Notes: generated by a model from the sequence alone, not told the origin. Shown: positions 25,902 through 34,767, numbered from the stretch's first letter. The stretch: 36,678 bases of DNA from Paraburkholderia translucens (GCF_020881035.1 NZ_JAJITC010000029.1:1-36678), one strand, 5' to 3'. Numbers and translations are program-made.

Positions 25902-28607
25902 ATGACGCAAAAACTGGAGACGTACCGGCGCAAGCGCCGCTTCGACGAGACGCCGGAACCGGCAGGCACATCGCGTGGCAGGCGCGCCACCGGGCGCTCG
26001 GGCGGCAACGGCAAATCGAATCGCCATGCGCTCTCGTTCGTGATTCAGGAACACGATGCGCGGCGGCTTCATTACGACTTCCGTCTCGAACTGGACGGCG
26101 CACTGAAGTCGTGGGCGATCCCGAAAGGGCCGAGCCTCGATCCATCGGTGAAGCGTCTCGCGGTTCACGTCGAGGATCATCCGCTGGAGTACGGATCGTT
26201 CGAAGGCGAGATTCCCGCGGGCAACTACGGCGCGGGCACGGTGCTCGTGTGGGACCGTGGCACGTGGGAACCGGCGGACGGCGAACGCGCCGCGCGCGAC
26301 GCGTATGCGGCCGGCAAACTGAAGTTCCGCCTCGACGGCGAAAAGCTGCACGGTGGCTGGACGCTCGTGAAAAGCCATATGCGCGGCAGCGGCGACAAGG
26401 AGCAGTGGCTGCTGATCAAGGAGCGGGACGAAGCGGCCCGCAGCGAAGACGAGTTCGACGTGCTGGCCGAGCGGCCGGGTAGTGTGCTCTCGCATGCACA
26501 AAACAACGATGCCCGCAGCAGCGGCAGGCAGGCAAAGCAGAGCGCGGCGAAGCGCAAGACTCGCCCGACAGCGTCGGCGGCCCGTTCGGATAACGGCAAA
26601 GCCAGCCGCCCCGACATCGTCGCCACGCGCAATGTGTCGTCGCTGCGCGAGCTGGCGGCATCGCCGTCGATCGAAGGTGCCCTGAAGGCCGCACTGCCGG
26701 CTACGCTCAATCCGCAACTCGCGACGCTCGTCGATACGGTGCCGCAAGGCGACGACTGGTCGTATGAAATCAAGTTCGACGGCTACCGGGTGCTCGCGCG
26801 TATCGACCGGCGCGCGGCAAAGCAGCCGGTACGCATTTTTACGCGGAACGGACTCGACTGGAGCGCGAAATTTGCCAGGCAATGCGAAGCGCTCGCGCAG
26901 CTCGACATCGACTCGGCGTGGATCGACGGCGAAGCAGCGGTGCTCGACGAACACGGCGTGCCGGATTTTCAGGCGCTGCAGAACGCATTCGATGCGAACC
27001 GTCCTCAGGACATCGTGCTGTTTCTGTTCGATCTGCCGTGGCTGAACGGCTATGACCTGCGCAAGGTTCCGCTCGTGCAGCGCCGCGCGCTGCTAGGCGC
27101 GGTGCTCGAGAACACGGGCAGCGACATGCTGCGCTTTTCGGGGGACTTCGCGATCTCGCCTCACGACCTGCTGCAAAGCGCATGCGACATGGGACTCGAG
27201 GGTATCGTCGGCAAGCGGCGCGACAGCCACTACGTGTCGAGACGAAGCCCGGCGTGGATCAAACTGCGCTGCCGCAGACGTCAGGAGTTCGTGATCGGCG
27301 GCTATAGCGAGCCGGCCGGAAGCCGCAGCGGATTCGGCGCGCTGCTGCTCGGCGTGTATGACGCAAATCGCCGGCTGCAATACGTGGGGCGCGTCGGCAC
27401 CGGTTTCGACGAGGCCGCGTTGCGAACCGTGAAGCAGGAACTGGCCGCACGCGAAGTCGGGCAGATGCCGTTCGCGGATGTGCCGCGCGAGCGCAGCCGC
27501 ACGCCGGTACATTGGGTGAAGCCCGACCTGGTCGCCGAATGCAACTTCGCGCAATGGACCAGCGATGGCATCGTGAGGCAGGCGTCGTTCATCGGCCTGC
27601 GCCGCGACAAGCCCGCGCGTGAAATCGTACGGGAGGCGCCCCGGACGGACAGTACGAAGCCGGTCCAACGCGCCGGGAAAATGTCCGGTGAACAGACGGT
27701 TGCCGGCCTGAGGATCTCGCATCCGGACCGCATCATCGACAAAGGCACAGGGACGACCAAGCTCGAGCTCGTTCAGTACTACGCGTGGATCGCGCCGCAG
27801 ATGCTGCCGCATCTGGCGAACCGGCCCGTTGCGCTGGCGCGCGCGCCGGACGGAATCGGCGGCGAGTACTTTTTTCAGAAGCACGGCAGCAGGCTCGCGT
27901 TGCCGCACGTCACCCAGCACGAAGGGCTCGACCCGGGGCGCGCGGCACTGTTGACGATCGACAACACCGAGGCACTGATCGGCGCGGCGCAGATGGATGC
28001 GATTGAGTTTCATACATGGAACGGCGTGGTGTCGGCGCTGGAGAAACCCGACCGGATGGTGTTCGACCTGGACCCGGACCCCGTTCTTGGATGGGACGCG
28101 ATGATCGAGGCCGCGCAGCTTACGCGAGACCTGCTTGCGGAGCTGGGTCTCGCGTCGTGGTGCAAGACGAGCGGAGGCAAGGGGCTGCATGTGGTGGTGC
28201 CGCTTGCAAAGGCGTTGGGCTGGGACGACGTGAAGACATTCGCGCGGTCGGTCGCGCAGCACATGGCGCGGACGCTGCCCAACCGGTTCAGCGCGAAGAT
28301 GGGCGAGCAGAATCGCAGGAAGAAGATCTTCGTCGACTATTTGCGCAACAACCGCGGTTCGAGCACGATCGCGGCATTTTCCGCGCGTGCGCGACCGGGC
28401 CTCGGTGTGTCGGTACCGCTCGCGTGGGACGAAGTCGAGCATACGGTGAGCGGCGATCAGTGGACGGTCGGCAACCTGCGCGAGCGGCTCGATACGCTGA
28501 AGCACGACCCGTGGGCCGGTTATGCGAAGTGCCGGCTGCGCATCACCGTGGAGATGCGCAGGCGCGTCGAATCGTCATCGGGCGAAGAAGACGAGGAGCG
28601 CCGGTAG
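25902..28607 (+). CDS. ligD: Multifunctional DNA ligase D
   Basis: A 901-residue end-joining enzyme with three domains in the order PE-LIG-POL. The 3'-phosphoesterase is at ~42-200 (HDARRLHYDFRLELDG, HVEDHPLEYGSFEGEIPAGN). The ATP-dependent ligase is at ~270-600, with the nucleotidyl-transfer Lys K291 in YEIKFDGYR, GEAAVLD, and the C-terminal OB part. The primase/polymerase is at ~615-890 (ISHPDRIIDKG, YFFQKHGS, metal-binding D722 and D724 in FDLDPD, TSGGKGLHVVVPL). An Arg/Lys/Ser-rich linker joins PE and LIG. It processes, fills and seals broken ends held by Ku. The start at 25902 has only a weak ribosome-binding site, so translation may depend on coupling to Ku. Confidence 0.95.
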   Translation: MTQKLETYRRKRRFDETPEPAGTSRGRRATGRSGGNGKSNRHALSFVIQEHDARRLHYDFRLELDGALKSWAIPKGPSLDPSVKRLAVHVEDHPLEYGSFEGEIPAGNYGAGTVLVWDRGTWEPADGERAARDAYAAGKLKFRLDGEKLHGGWTLVKSHMRGSGDKEQWLLIKERDEAARSEDEFDVLAERPGSVLSHAQNNDARSSGRQAKQSAAKRKTRPTASAARSDNGKASRPDIVATRNVSSLRELAASPSIEGALKAALPATLNPQLATLVDTVPQGDDWSYEIKFDGYRVLARIDRRAAKQPVRIFTRNGLDWSAKFARQCEALAQLDIDSAWIDGEAAVLDEHGVPDFQALQNAFDANRPQDIVLFLFDLPWLNGYDLRKVPLVQRRALLGAVLENTGSDMLRFSGDFAISPHDLLQSACDMGLEGIVGKRRDSHYVSRRSPAWIKLRCRRRQEFVIGGYSEPAGSRSGFGALLLGVYDANRRLQYVGRVGTGFDEAALRTVKQELAAREVGQMPFADVPRERSRTPVHWVKPDLVAECNFAQWTSDGIVRQASFIGLRRDKPAREIVREAPRTDSTKPVQRAGKMSGEQTVAGLRISHPDRIIDKGTGTTKLELVQYYAWIAPQMLPHLANRPVALARAPDGIGGEYFFQKHGSRLALPHVTQHEGLDPGRAALLTIDNTEALIGAAQMDAIEFHTWNGVVSALEKPDRMVFDLDPDPVLGWDAMIEAAQLTRDLLAELGLASWCKTSGGKGLHVVVPLAKALGWDDVKTFARSVAQHMARTLPNRFSAKMGEQNRRKKIFVDYLRNNRGSSTIAAFSARARPGLGVSVPLAWDEVEHTVSGDQWTVGNLRERLDTLKHDPWAGYAKCRLRITVEMRRRVESSSGEEDEERR

Positions 28608-28760
28608 TTACGACTGACCGGAATGACGCCATGACTCGATGACCCGCTCGCCGGTCCGGGCACATGCACCACGGCGAACCCTGTCACGAATGCGAGCCAG
28701 CGCGATTCACTCAGGCCCAAGATCATCGGGCCCGCACTCGAGCCGGGCGTCAATGCGGGG

Positions 28761-29132
28761 TCAGTGGGGCACGTCGAGCAGATCGTCGCCGGGTGCGAGT
28801 TCGTCCGAGCAATCGTCACGCTGCGAGCCGTCGGGTCGCGTCGCATCGCAGTGCTCGCGAACGAAGACCCGCAGCCTTCTTTGCACACGCAGCCGCCCGG
28901 CAGTATCCATGGCGGCATAGCGGTCTATCTGCTTGCCCGTAAAGCGAACCGTGCACACGCAACGCGAATCGAGCGTCGAGTCGGCATGGCTTTCCGGTAC
29001 CCACGAAATCTGCATGTAGACGGTCGATCCCTCGTCGTACACGTTGGCGGTCGGCGTCTTGACGGATTTGAATAGATCGACCGTCGCGAGTTGGAGTTCC
29101 TCGATGCGTTGGTGCCTGTCGATTCGGATCAT
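28761..29132 (-). CDS. Small hypothetical protein, DUF3022-like
   Basis: A 123-residue soluble protein starting MIRIDRHQRIEELQLATVDL at 29132, with GAAGGA five bases before the ATG. The middle has YDEGSTVYMQISWVPESHAD and LDSRCVCTVRFTGKQIDRYA, then an Arg-rich helix, and the tail is acidic (APGDDLLDVPH). From memory this matches DUF3022, a small family described mainly in Burkholderia, with no known function. Longer upstream frames are not supported. It is divergent from the DJ-1/PfpI gene and convergent with ligD. Confidence 0.65.
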   Translation of the reverse strand: MIRIDRHQRIEELQLATVDLFKSVKTPTANVYDEGSTVYMQISWVPESHADSTLDSRCVCTVRFTGKQIDRYAAMDTAGRLRVQRRLRVFVREHCDATRPDGSQRDDCSDELAPGDDLLDVPH

Positions 29133-29232
29133 GATTCCTTCTGTCGTCGATATCCCTCGCGCAGCAAACTTCAGGCCTTGCTTCGAGTGGGGCCGCGGGG
29201 AATGGTCCTTGCGGGACCTGCGTGCGCATGGC

Positions 29233-29264
29233 GCATCGGGCCACGGCGCGGGCATGCCCGATGC
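29233..29264. repeat. Inverted repeat upstream of the DJ-1/PfpI gene
   Basis: GCATCGGGC (29233-29241) and GCCCGATGC (29256-29264) are perfect 9-base inverted arms around a 14-base spacer. They lie in the 199-base divergent spacer, about 70 bases before the start of the DJ-1/PfpI gene. It could be a regulator site or a leader hairpin; there is no T-run, so a terminator is unlikely. Confidence 0.35.
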
Positions 29265-29331
29265 GGACCGCAAGAAAGGACAACGAGGGCGCCTGCCGCG
29301 CCCGATTCCCGCACTCGAAAGGAGAACGCAG

Positions 29332-29883
29332 ATGTCTGACACACTGAAGGGATACAAGGTGGCGGTGCTCGCCGTCGATGGTTTCGAGCAGGCTGAACTG
29401 TTCGAGCCGAAACGGGCCCTCGCCGAAGCGGGCGCGACGGTCCACGTCGTCTCGGCGAAGCCGGGCACGATCCAGGGCTTCAGGCACGTCGACAAAGGCG
29501 ACACCGTGGCGGTCGACAGGACCTTCGACGACGCGAGCGCAGCAGACTACGACGCGGTCGTACTGCCGGGGGGCGTGGTGAACGGCGATGCGATCCGCCT
29601 GCTGCCGCAGGCGCAGGCTTTCGTTAAGTCCGCAGACGACGCGAAAAAGCCGATCGCGGTGATCTGCCACGGCGGTTGGCTGCCGGTGTCGGCGGGAATC
29701 GTCAAGGGACGCACGATGACGAGCTGGCCGAGCCTGCAGGACGATATCCGCAACGCGGGGGGCACGTGGGTCGACCGGGAAGTCGTCGAAGATGGTCATC
29801 TGATCACGAGCCGCAAGCCGGACGATCTCCCGGCCTTCAACAAGGCGTTGATAGCTCAACTGTCGAAGCGCAAGGCCAGTTGA
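29332..29883 (+). CDS. DJ-1/PfpI family protein (type 1 glutamine amidotransferase-like)
   Basis: A 183-residue protein with the PfpI/YhbO fold: KVAVLAVDGFEQAELFEPKR with E22 at the active site, VVLPGGVVNGD, the nucleophile elbow IAVICHGGW with C112 and H113, and TSWPSLQDDIRNAGGTWVD. Members act as stress chaperones, proteases or glyoxalase/deglycase-type enzymes on aldehyde-damaged molecules; which activity applies is not settled. AAAGGAG precedes the ATG at 29332. The 226 bases after it hold no gene I can support. Confidence 0.92.
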   Translation: MSDTLKGYKVAVLAVDGFEQAELFEPKRALAEAGATVHVVSAKPGTIQGFRHVDKGDTVAVDRTFDDASAADYDAVVLPGGVVNGDAIRLLPQAQAFVKSADDAKKPIAVICHGGWLPVSAGIVKGRTMTSWPSLQDDIRNAGGTWVDREVVEDGHLITSRKPDDLPAFNKALIAQLSKRKAS

Positions 29884-30109
29884 GGGGATAGATAGGCGTT
29901 CGATCTGCCACGCTTGCCGTTCGCAGCGGAGATGTCCGGGAGGACGCTGTCCGAGCAAGGGCTAGCCTGGCGTCGGGCTGCGCCGATGCACTGATGCAGG
30001 CCATGACGACGCTGCGGCCGCAGCGGGTCAGCCTGTGCCAGATCGCCTTGCCGGGAGACCTCAATGAACACCTGGCTTGATCATTGGGAGCGGCGCTACA
30101 TCGACCGCA

Positions 30110-31210
30110 TCAATGCGGCTTGATCGCCACCTTCAGCACGCCGTCCCGCTGATTCGCGAACAGCTCGTAGGCGGCCACGATGTCATCGAGCTTGTAGTGA
30201 TGCGTGACTAGTGCGCCCAGGTCGGCGCGGCCCGACTCGATCACGTTCATCAGACGCCTCATGCGCTCTTTTCCGCCAGGGCACAGTGCCGTATTGATCT
30301 TGTGATCGCCGAGGCCCGCCGCGAATGCGGCCAGCGGAATCGTCAGATCGGAGGAGTAGACGCCGAGACTCGACAGCGTGCCGCCCGGCTTGAGGATGCG
30401 CAACGCCGATTCGAACGTGCTCTGGATGCCGAGCGCTTCGATCGACGAATCCACGCCGCGGCCGCCGGTCACCTTGAGGATCTCGTCGATCACGTCGCAA
30501 TTCTTGAAGTTCAGCGTGACGTCGGCCCCCATCTTGCGCGCGATCTCCAGACGATGGTCGTTCCCATCCACCGCGATGATCGTGGTCGCCCCCAGCAGGC
30601 GGGCACCCGCGGTCGCGCACAGGCCGATCGGCCCTTGCGCGAACACGGCCACCGTATCGCCGATCCGGATGTTGGCGTTCTCCGCGCCCTTGAAGCCGGT
30701 CGACATGATGTCGGGACACATCAGCACCTGCTCGTCGCTCAAGCCGTCGGGGACCGGCGCGAGGTTCGCTTGCGCGTCGGGCACCAGCACGTATTCGGCC
30801 TGGGTGCCATCGATCAGGTTGCCGAATCGCCAGCCCGCAGTCGCCTTGTAGCCGTGGCAGCCGCACTGGCCTTTGGCGATCAGATAGCTGCCGTCCTGCG
30901 ATGGGACGCCGTCTTGCGCCGCATACGAATTGAAATTGGGGCAGATCGCACCGGCGATCACGCGCTGGCCTTCCTCGTAGCCGCTCACCGCGCTGCCGAG
31001 CTTTTCGATCACGCCAACCGGTTCGTGGCCGATCGTCAGGCCTTTGGCGACCGGATACTCGCCTTTCAGAATGTGCACATCGGTGCCGCAGATCGTGGTG
31101 GTCGTGATGCGCACCAGCGCATCGTTGGCGCCCACCTCGGGCATGGGCTTGTCGGCGAGCTCGATACGGCCCGGTTCGACGAATACGGCGGCTTTCATCA
31201 TGGCGCTCAC
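30110..31210 (-). CDS. Zinc-dependent alcohol dehydrogenase (secondary-alcohol type)
   Basis: A 366-residue medium-chain dehydrogenase. GTG at 31210 is the start, with AAGGAG seven bases upstream. The zinc ligands are in TTTICGTDVHILKGE (Cys), IGHEPVGVIEKLG (His-Glu) and MCPDIMSTGFKGAE (Asp). The Cys-His-Asp set is that of the secondary-alcohol dehydrogenases of Thermoanaerobacter and Clostridium. VAVFAQGPIGLCATAGARLL is the Rossmann nucleotide motif, and DGNDHRL suggests NAD rather than NADP preference. The structural-zinc lobe is incomplete (only a GQCGCHG stretch), as in that subfamily. It oxidises or reduces small alcohols and ketones in the cytoplasm. Confidence 0.93.
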   Translation of the reverse strand: MSAMMKAAVFVEPGRIELADKPMPEVGANDALVRITTTTICGTDVHILKGEYPVAKGLTIGHEPVGVIEKLGSAVSGYEEGQRVIAGAICPNFNSYAAQDGVPSQDGSYLIAKGQCGCHGYKATAGWRFGNLIDGTQAEYVLVPDAQANLAPVPDGLSDEQVLMCPDIMSTGFKGAENANIRIGDTVAVFAQGPIGLCATAGARLLGATTIIAVDGNDHRLEIARKMGADVTLNFKNCDVIDEILKVTGGRGVDSSIEALGIQSTFESALRILKPGGTLSSLGVYSSDLTIPLAAFAAGLGDHKINTALCPGGKERMRRLMNVIESGRADLGALVTHHYKLDDIVAAYELFANQRDGVLKVAIKPH

Positions 31211-31598
31211 GACTGTCTCCTTCCGTTCAGGTCAATCCAAACTCAAAGGGAGCTCGCGCGGGGTTCCGCAGGTTGGCCGCGACGATCGCATTCGCGATCA
31301 TGCGTCTTGACTCGACAGGCAACGCCGACGAGAAAGCGCGATGCCACTTTAAAGTAGCAGAAGTTTGGCAATCCGCAGAACATCCGGGAAAAATGACGCC
31401 ACTGTGTTACCGGGCGCGAACATCGGATCGGTGAGGCTGCGTCCCGCGATGTTCGCGAGCACCATCACGCGGCGACGTGAAAAACTGATCCGGCGCGCCG
31501 GGCATTCTCTAGTGATGCTGCATGAACATACACTGTCATGGCTGCAACGGGTCGCCTGTGCGGATCGGCAGAAGGAATCAGCGAGGGAACGAGGCGCG
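31211..31598. other. Gene-free divergent spacer with palindrome ACTTTAAAGT
   Basis: The 388 bases between the alcohol dehydrogenase (leftward) and the 2H phosphoesterase (rightward) contain no gene I can support. A perfect 10-base palindrome, ACTTTAAAGT, lies at 31346-31355, and GATCGC-ATTC-GCGATC lies near 31288-31303. Either could be an operator in the promoter region of the dehydrogenase. An open frame runs into the phosphoesterase gene from 31365, but its sequence is unlike the family. Confidence 0.4.
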
Positions 31599-32198
31599 AT
31601 GCCGGAACAACTGTGGTTGCCTAAGCTCGAAACGCGGTCCCCACCCACCGACGGGCTCTTTTTTGCGGTCTATCCCGACGCCAACACCGCGGCCGGTATC
31701 GCGAAGCTCGCTCAGCAGCTTTGCGTCGAGGCACAGGCGCGCAGCCGCGTGCGCGGCAAACCGCTTGCTGTGGACCGCTTGCACGTGACGCTCAGGCATC
31801 TCGGGAACTTCGCGGGCGGCCTGCCTGCGGATGTGGTCGAGGCAGCGAAGCGGGCGGCGGCGTTGGTCAGCATGGCGCCGTTTACAGTCGAATTCGATGC
31901 GGTGGCGAGCTTCGCGAAAAGGCCACGCCCCGGGCCGGTGGTGCTGGTCGGCGAGCACAGTGTGCGGGGCCTGCATGCGCTTCACGATGCGCTCGAAGCG
32001 GGGTTGGAGGCGGGCGGCATCGAGCCGGACGCACGCTTTACGCCGCACCTGACGCTGGCGTACGGGCTGCCGTGGATCGGGCGCCGCCCGGCCGAGCCGG
32101 TATGCTGGAACGTGCGGGAGTTTGCGCTGATGCACAGTTTGCTTGGGCAATCCAGGCATATCGTGCTCGCGCGCTGGCCGCTGGTGGGCCAGCGCTAA
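31599..32198 (+). CDS. 2'-5' RNA ligase family protein (2H phosphoesterase, ThpR-like)
   Basis: A 199-residue protein with the two HxTx motifs of 2H phosphoesterases: RLHVTLRHLG (H62, T64) and FTPHLTLAYG (H150, T152), about 88 residues apart as expected. TDGLFFAVYPD opens the fold. Members hydrolyse 2',3'-cyclic phosphates on RNA or nucleotides; bacterial ThpR can also join half-tRNAs in vitro, and its physiological role is unclear. The start at 31599 follows GAGGGAACGAGGCG. It is convergent with the small lipoprotein gene 44 bases on. Confidence 0.9.
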   Translation: MPEQLWLPKLETRSPPTDGLFFAVYPDANTAAGIAKLAQQLCVEAQARSRVRGKPLAVDRLHVTLRHLGNFAGGLPADVVEAAKRAAALVSMAPFTVEFDAVASFAKRPRPGPVVLVGEHSVRGLHALHDALEAGLEAGGIEPDARFTPHLTLAYGLPWIGRRPAEPVCWNVREFALMHSLLGQSRHIVLARWPLVGQR

Positions 32199-32242
32199 AG
32201 AGGCGGAGGCGTCGAACTCGCGTGTGTTGCGCAAGCCGCCGG

Positions 32243-32404
32243 CTAGAACCGCACGCTCGTCCCGCAGCCGCCGGCAAAGGCGCCGCCACTTGCCGCCGCG
32301 CCACCGCAAAAAACGCCACAACCGGAAAGCAGCACCGTCGCGGCAATCGCTGCCAATGCGGCACGCTTGCTCAAGCGCCGCGGGGCGTGAGGGCCGCGCC
32401 TCAT
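32243..32404 (-). CDS. Small putative lipoprotein
   Basis: A 53-residue protein with a basic N-terminus (MRRGPHAPRRLSKR), a hydrophobic stretch and the lipobox LLSGC. After the lipidated Cys only about 25 residues remain, rich in Gly, Ala and Cys (GVFCGGAAASGGAFAGGCG). Small entericidin-like or cell-envelope lipoproteins of this size are common in Burkholderia. No strong ribosome-binding site precedes the ATG at 32404, so the exact start is uncertain. It is convergent with the 2H phosphoesterase gene. Confidence 0.6.
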   Translation of the reverse strand: MRRGPHAPRRLSKRAALAAIAATVLLSGCGVFCGGAAASGGAFAGGCGTSVRF

Positions 32405-32637
32405 CGGCTGCGCGGCGCGGAGCGGTTGCGGACTCGCGACGGGAAAAGCACGGCGGTGATCGATCGGCTCGAAGGACATCGCGGCATCAACTTCGACGAG
32501 TGGAAAACGTCCGCATGCCGCGCTGCCTGGGCGACGCGCGCATGGTGCGACTTGATGACTTACTCTAAGTCCACGCCGAAGCACCGTCAAATGCCGAATA
32601 GTCGGCGAATCGGCGAGTATTTGCTGTCCAATGAGCG

Positions 32638-32666
32638 CTGAACACCCCTGCGCTCCCTGATAGAAT
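32638..32666 (+). promoter_or_regulatory. Probable sigma-70 promoter of the DUF1992-tadA genes
   Basis: TAGAAT at 32661-32666 matches the -10 consensus in five of six positions. CTGAAC at 32638-32643, 17 bases upstream, is a weak -35. Transcription would start near 32673, about 20 bases before the ATG at 32695. Bases 32405-32637 hold no gene I can support. Confidence 0.45.
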
Positions 32667-32694
32667 GCTCGGGCCGCAACGTAGTGGATTGCAA

Positions 32695-33096
32695 ATGAAA
32701 TTGCTTGATGCGCTTGTCGAACAGCGTATTGCCGCCGCGGCCGCGCGCGGAGAGTTCGACGACTTGCCGGGTGCGGGTGCGCCGCTCCCCCTGGACGACG
32801 ATGCGATGGTGCCGCCAGAGGTGCGCGTCGCCAACCGGATTCTGAAAAACGCGGGCTTCGTGCCGCCCGCCGTCGAGCAGCTGCGCGCGTTGCGCGACCT
32901 GCAAACGGAGCTGAATGCCGTGAGCGATCAGGCAACCCGTTGCCGTCTCCAGGCGCGCATGCTTGCGCTCGATATGGCGCTCGAATCGCTGCGCGGCGGC
33001 CCGCTGGTCCTGCCGCGCGAATATTGCCGCCGGATCGCCGAACGTCTGTCCGAGCGCGTCGGCAATGTCGATGCGCCCGGTGCGGGTTCGCAGTGA
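32695..33096 (+). CDS. DnaJ-related DUF1992 domain-containing protein
   Basis: A 133-residue protein with the DUF1992 pattern (DnaJ homologue subfamily C member 28): LVEQRIAAAAARGEFDDLPG near the N-terminus, then GAPLPLDDDAMVPPEVRVAN and RILKNAGFVPPAVEQLRAL, followed by a long helix. It has no J-domain HPD motif; the name refers to the eukaryotic relative. Function in bacteria is unknown. Its TGA shares bases with the GTG start of tadA (GTGA at 33093-33096), so the two are translationally coupled. Confidence 0.88.
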   Translation: MKLLDALVEQRIAAAAARGEFDDLPGAGAPLPLDDDAMVPPEVRVANRILKNAGFVPPAVEQLRALRDLQTELNAVSDQATRCRLQARMLALDMALESLRGGPLVLPREYCRRIAERLSERVGNVDAPGAGSQ

Positions 33097-33785
33097 GCGA
33101 GCCGACCGTGTCTGCCGCCTCGGTTGGCTTGCCGGCGCAGGTCGAGGATGGCGAGAAATCCGTTGGTACTGGCATCGGCGCGGTTTCCTCGCCCGCTGCG
33201 GATCACGCTACGGCCAAAGCCCCCACGCCTGCCGAAAATCCCGGACCTTCCATCGTCTCCGAACGTGATCTGCGCTTCATGACGCTCGCCCAGGCGGCCG
33301 CCGAAGAAGCGCGCGCAGCCGGCGAAGTACCGGTCGGGGCGGTGCTCGTGCGCGGCGACGAAGTCATCGCGAGAGGCTTCAACCATCCGATCGGCGCGCA
33401 CGATCCGTCCGCGCATGCCGAAATGGTCGCGCTGCGCGCCGCCGCGCAATCGCTCCGAAACTACCGTCTGCCGGGCTGCGAACTCTATGTGACGCTCGAG
33501 CCTTGCCTCATGTGCGCCGGTGCGATCATGCACGCGCGCATCGCACGCGTCGTGTTTGGCGCGCGCGATCCGAAAACCGGTGCGTGCGGCAGCGTCGTCG
33601 ATGCATTCGCAAACCCTCGACTGAACCATCACACAACGGTCAACGGCGGCGTCCTCGAAGCCGAATGCGGCGCAGCGCTCAGTTCGTTTTTCGCCGAGCG
33701 GCGTCGCGCGAGTCGCGAAGCGCGCGCGGCAGCACACGGCGAGACGGCTGAAGGCAACGAACCGCCCCCAAACACTCGGCTATAA
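33093..33785 (+). CDS. tadA: tRNA adenosine(34) deaminase TadA
   Basis: A 230-residue zinc deaminase that converts A34 of tRNA-Arg(ACG) to inosine. The catalytic set is HAE (H108 as zinc ligand, E110 as proton shuttle) in SAHAEMVALRAAA and PCxxC in LEPCLMCAGAIMHARI. VVFGARDPKTGACGSVVD and NHHTTVNGGVLEAECGAAL complete the family pattern. The enzyme core begins near residue 60 (RDLRFMTLAQAAAEEARAAG). The first ~58 residues are an Ala/Pro/Val-rich extension absent from the ~167-residue E. coli protein. GTG at 33093 is chosen for its overlap with the upstream stop; translation from a later codon is possible. Confidence 0.94.
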   Translation: MSEPTVSAASVGLPAQVEDGEKSVGTGIGAVSSPAADHATAKAPTPAENPGPSIVSERDLRFMTLAQAAAEEARAAGEVPVGAVLVRGDEVIARGFNHPIGAHDPSAHAEMVALRAAAQSLRNYRLPGCELYVTLEPCLMCAGAIMHARIARVVFGARDPKTGACGSVVDAFANPRLNHHTTVNGGVLEAECGAALSSFFAERRRASREARAAAHGETAEGNEPPPNTRL

Positions 33786-33811
33786 AACAACAACATTCAA
33801 CGGGTCTCGCC

Positions 33812-34738
33812 ATGACCGCTCCTCGTACCATCGAACTGATCGCGCCGTCCGGCTATCCGCATGATCCGGAGGTGCTGCGTCGCGCATTGCATCGGCTGCG
33901 TGCGCAGGGGCATCGTGTCGACGGGGAGGAGGCCGCGACGCGCCGCTATCAGCGCTTCGCCGGCACCGATGGCGAGCGCGCGGCCGATCTGAACCGGCTC
34001 GCCGATCCGTCGCGCGACTTGCCCGATATCGTGCTGGCCGTGCGCGGCGGCTACGGCGCGGTGCGGATCCTGCACGGTCTCGACTATGACGGGCTGCAGC
34101 GGCGGCTGGCCGATCAGCCGATCGCGCTGGTCGGCCACAGCGACTTCACCGCGATCCAGTTGGCGCTGCTCGCGCGCGCCGGCGTGAAGACCTTCAGCGG
34201 CCCGATGCTGATGAGCGATTTCGGCGCCGAGGAGCTCAGCGAATTCACGATGCAGCATTTCTGGTCGGCGTTGACCCAGCCGACCATCACCGTCACGAGC
34301 GACACGCCGCAGGCGCACAACGTCGACGTATCGGGCACGCTGTGGGGCGGCAATCTGGCGGTGGTGGCGTCGCTGGTCGGCACGCCGTACATGCCGCCGG
34401 TGAAAGGAGGGATTTTGTTTGTCGAGGACGTCAACGAGCAGCCGTTCCGCATCGAGCGCATGATCTATCAGCTGCATCTGGCCGGCATCCTCGCGCAGCA
34501 GCAGGCGCTCGTGCTCGGCGATTTCTCCGGCGGCAAGCCCTACGCGTACGACAACGGCTACGACCTGCATGCGATGATCGAGCAGGTGCGCTCGCTGATC
34601 GGCATTCCGGTCGTGACGGGACTCCAGTTCGGGCACGTTCACGACATGCTGACATTGCCGGTCGGTGCGCACGCGCGTCTGGTCGCCAATGCGCATGGAT
34701 TCAGGCTGACGGCGTCGGGCTATCCGAGTCTTGGCTGA
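33812..34738 (+). CDS. ldcA: LD-carboxypeptidase (muramoyltetrapeptide carboxypeptidase)
   Basis: A 308-residue serine peptidase of family S66 that removes the terminal D-Ala from murein tetrapeptides during cell-wall recycling in the cytoplasm. IELIAPSGYPHDPEVLRRAL opens the N-terminal domain. DIVLAVRGGYGAVRIL precedes the nucleophile S110 in LVGHSDFTAIQ. The C-terminal domain has GGNLAVVASLVGTPYMP, the Glu in LFVEDVNEQPFRIERM and H275 in FGHVHDMLTLPVG, making the Ser-Glu-His triad. It starts 26 bases after tadA and is probably in the same operon. The operon ends at the terminator 30 bases downstream. Confidence 0.94.
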   Translation: MTAPRTIELIAPSGYPHDPEVLRRALHRLRAQGHRVDGEEAATRRYQRFAGTDGERAADLNRLADPSRDLPDIVLAVRGGYGAVRILHGLDYDGLQRRLADQPIALVGHSDFTAIQLALLARAGVKTFSGPMLMSDFGAEELSEFTMQHFWSALTQPTITVTSDTPQAHNVDVSGTLWGGNLAVVASLVGTPYMPPVKGGILFVEDVNEQPFRIERMIYQLHLAGILAQQQALVLGDFSGGKPYAYDNGYDLHAMIEQVRSLIGIPVVTGLQFGHVHDMLTLPVGAHARLVANAHGFRLTASGYPSLG

Positions 34739-34767
34739 AGCGTGCGTGAGCGGGGCAGGAGCGGGCA

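Noticed and set aside
30064..30123. 19-codon frame (MNTWLDHWERRYIDRINAA) with GGGAG upstream, overlapping the end of the alcohol dehydrogenase gene
   Set aside because: The ribosome-binding site is reasonable, but the frame is too short to assign and nothing continues it; it may be a remnant, so I did not annotate it.
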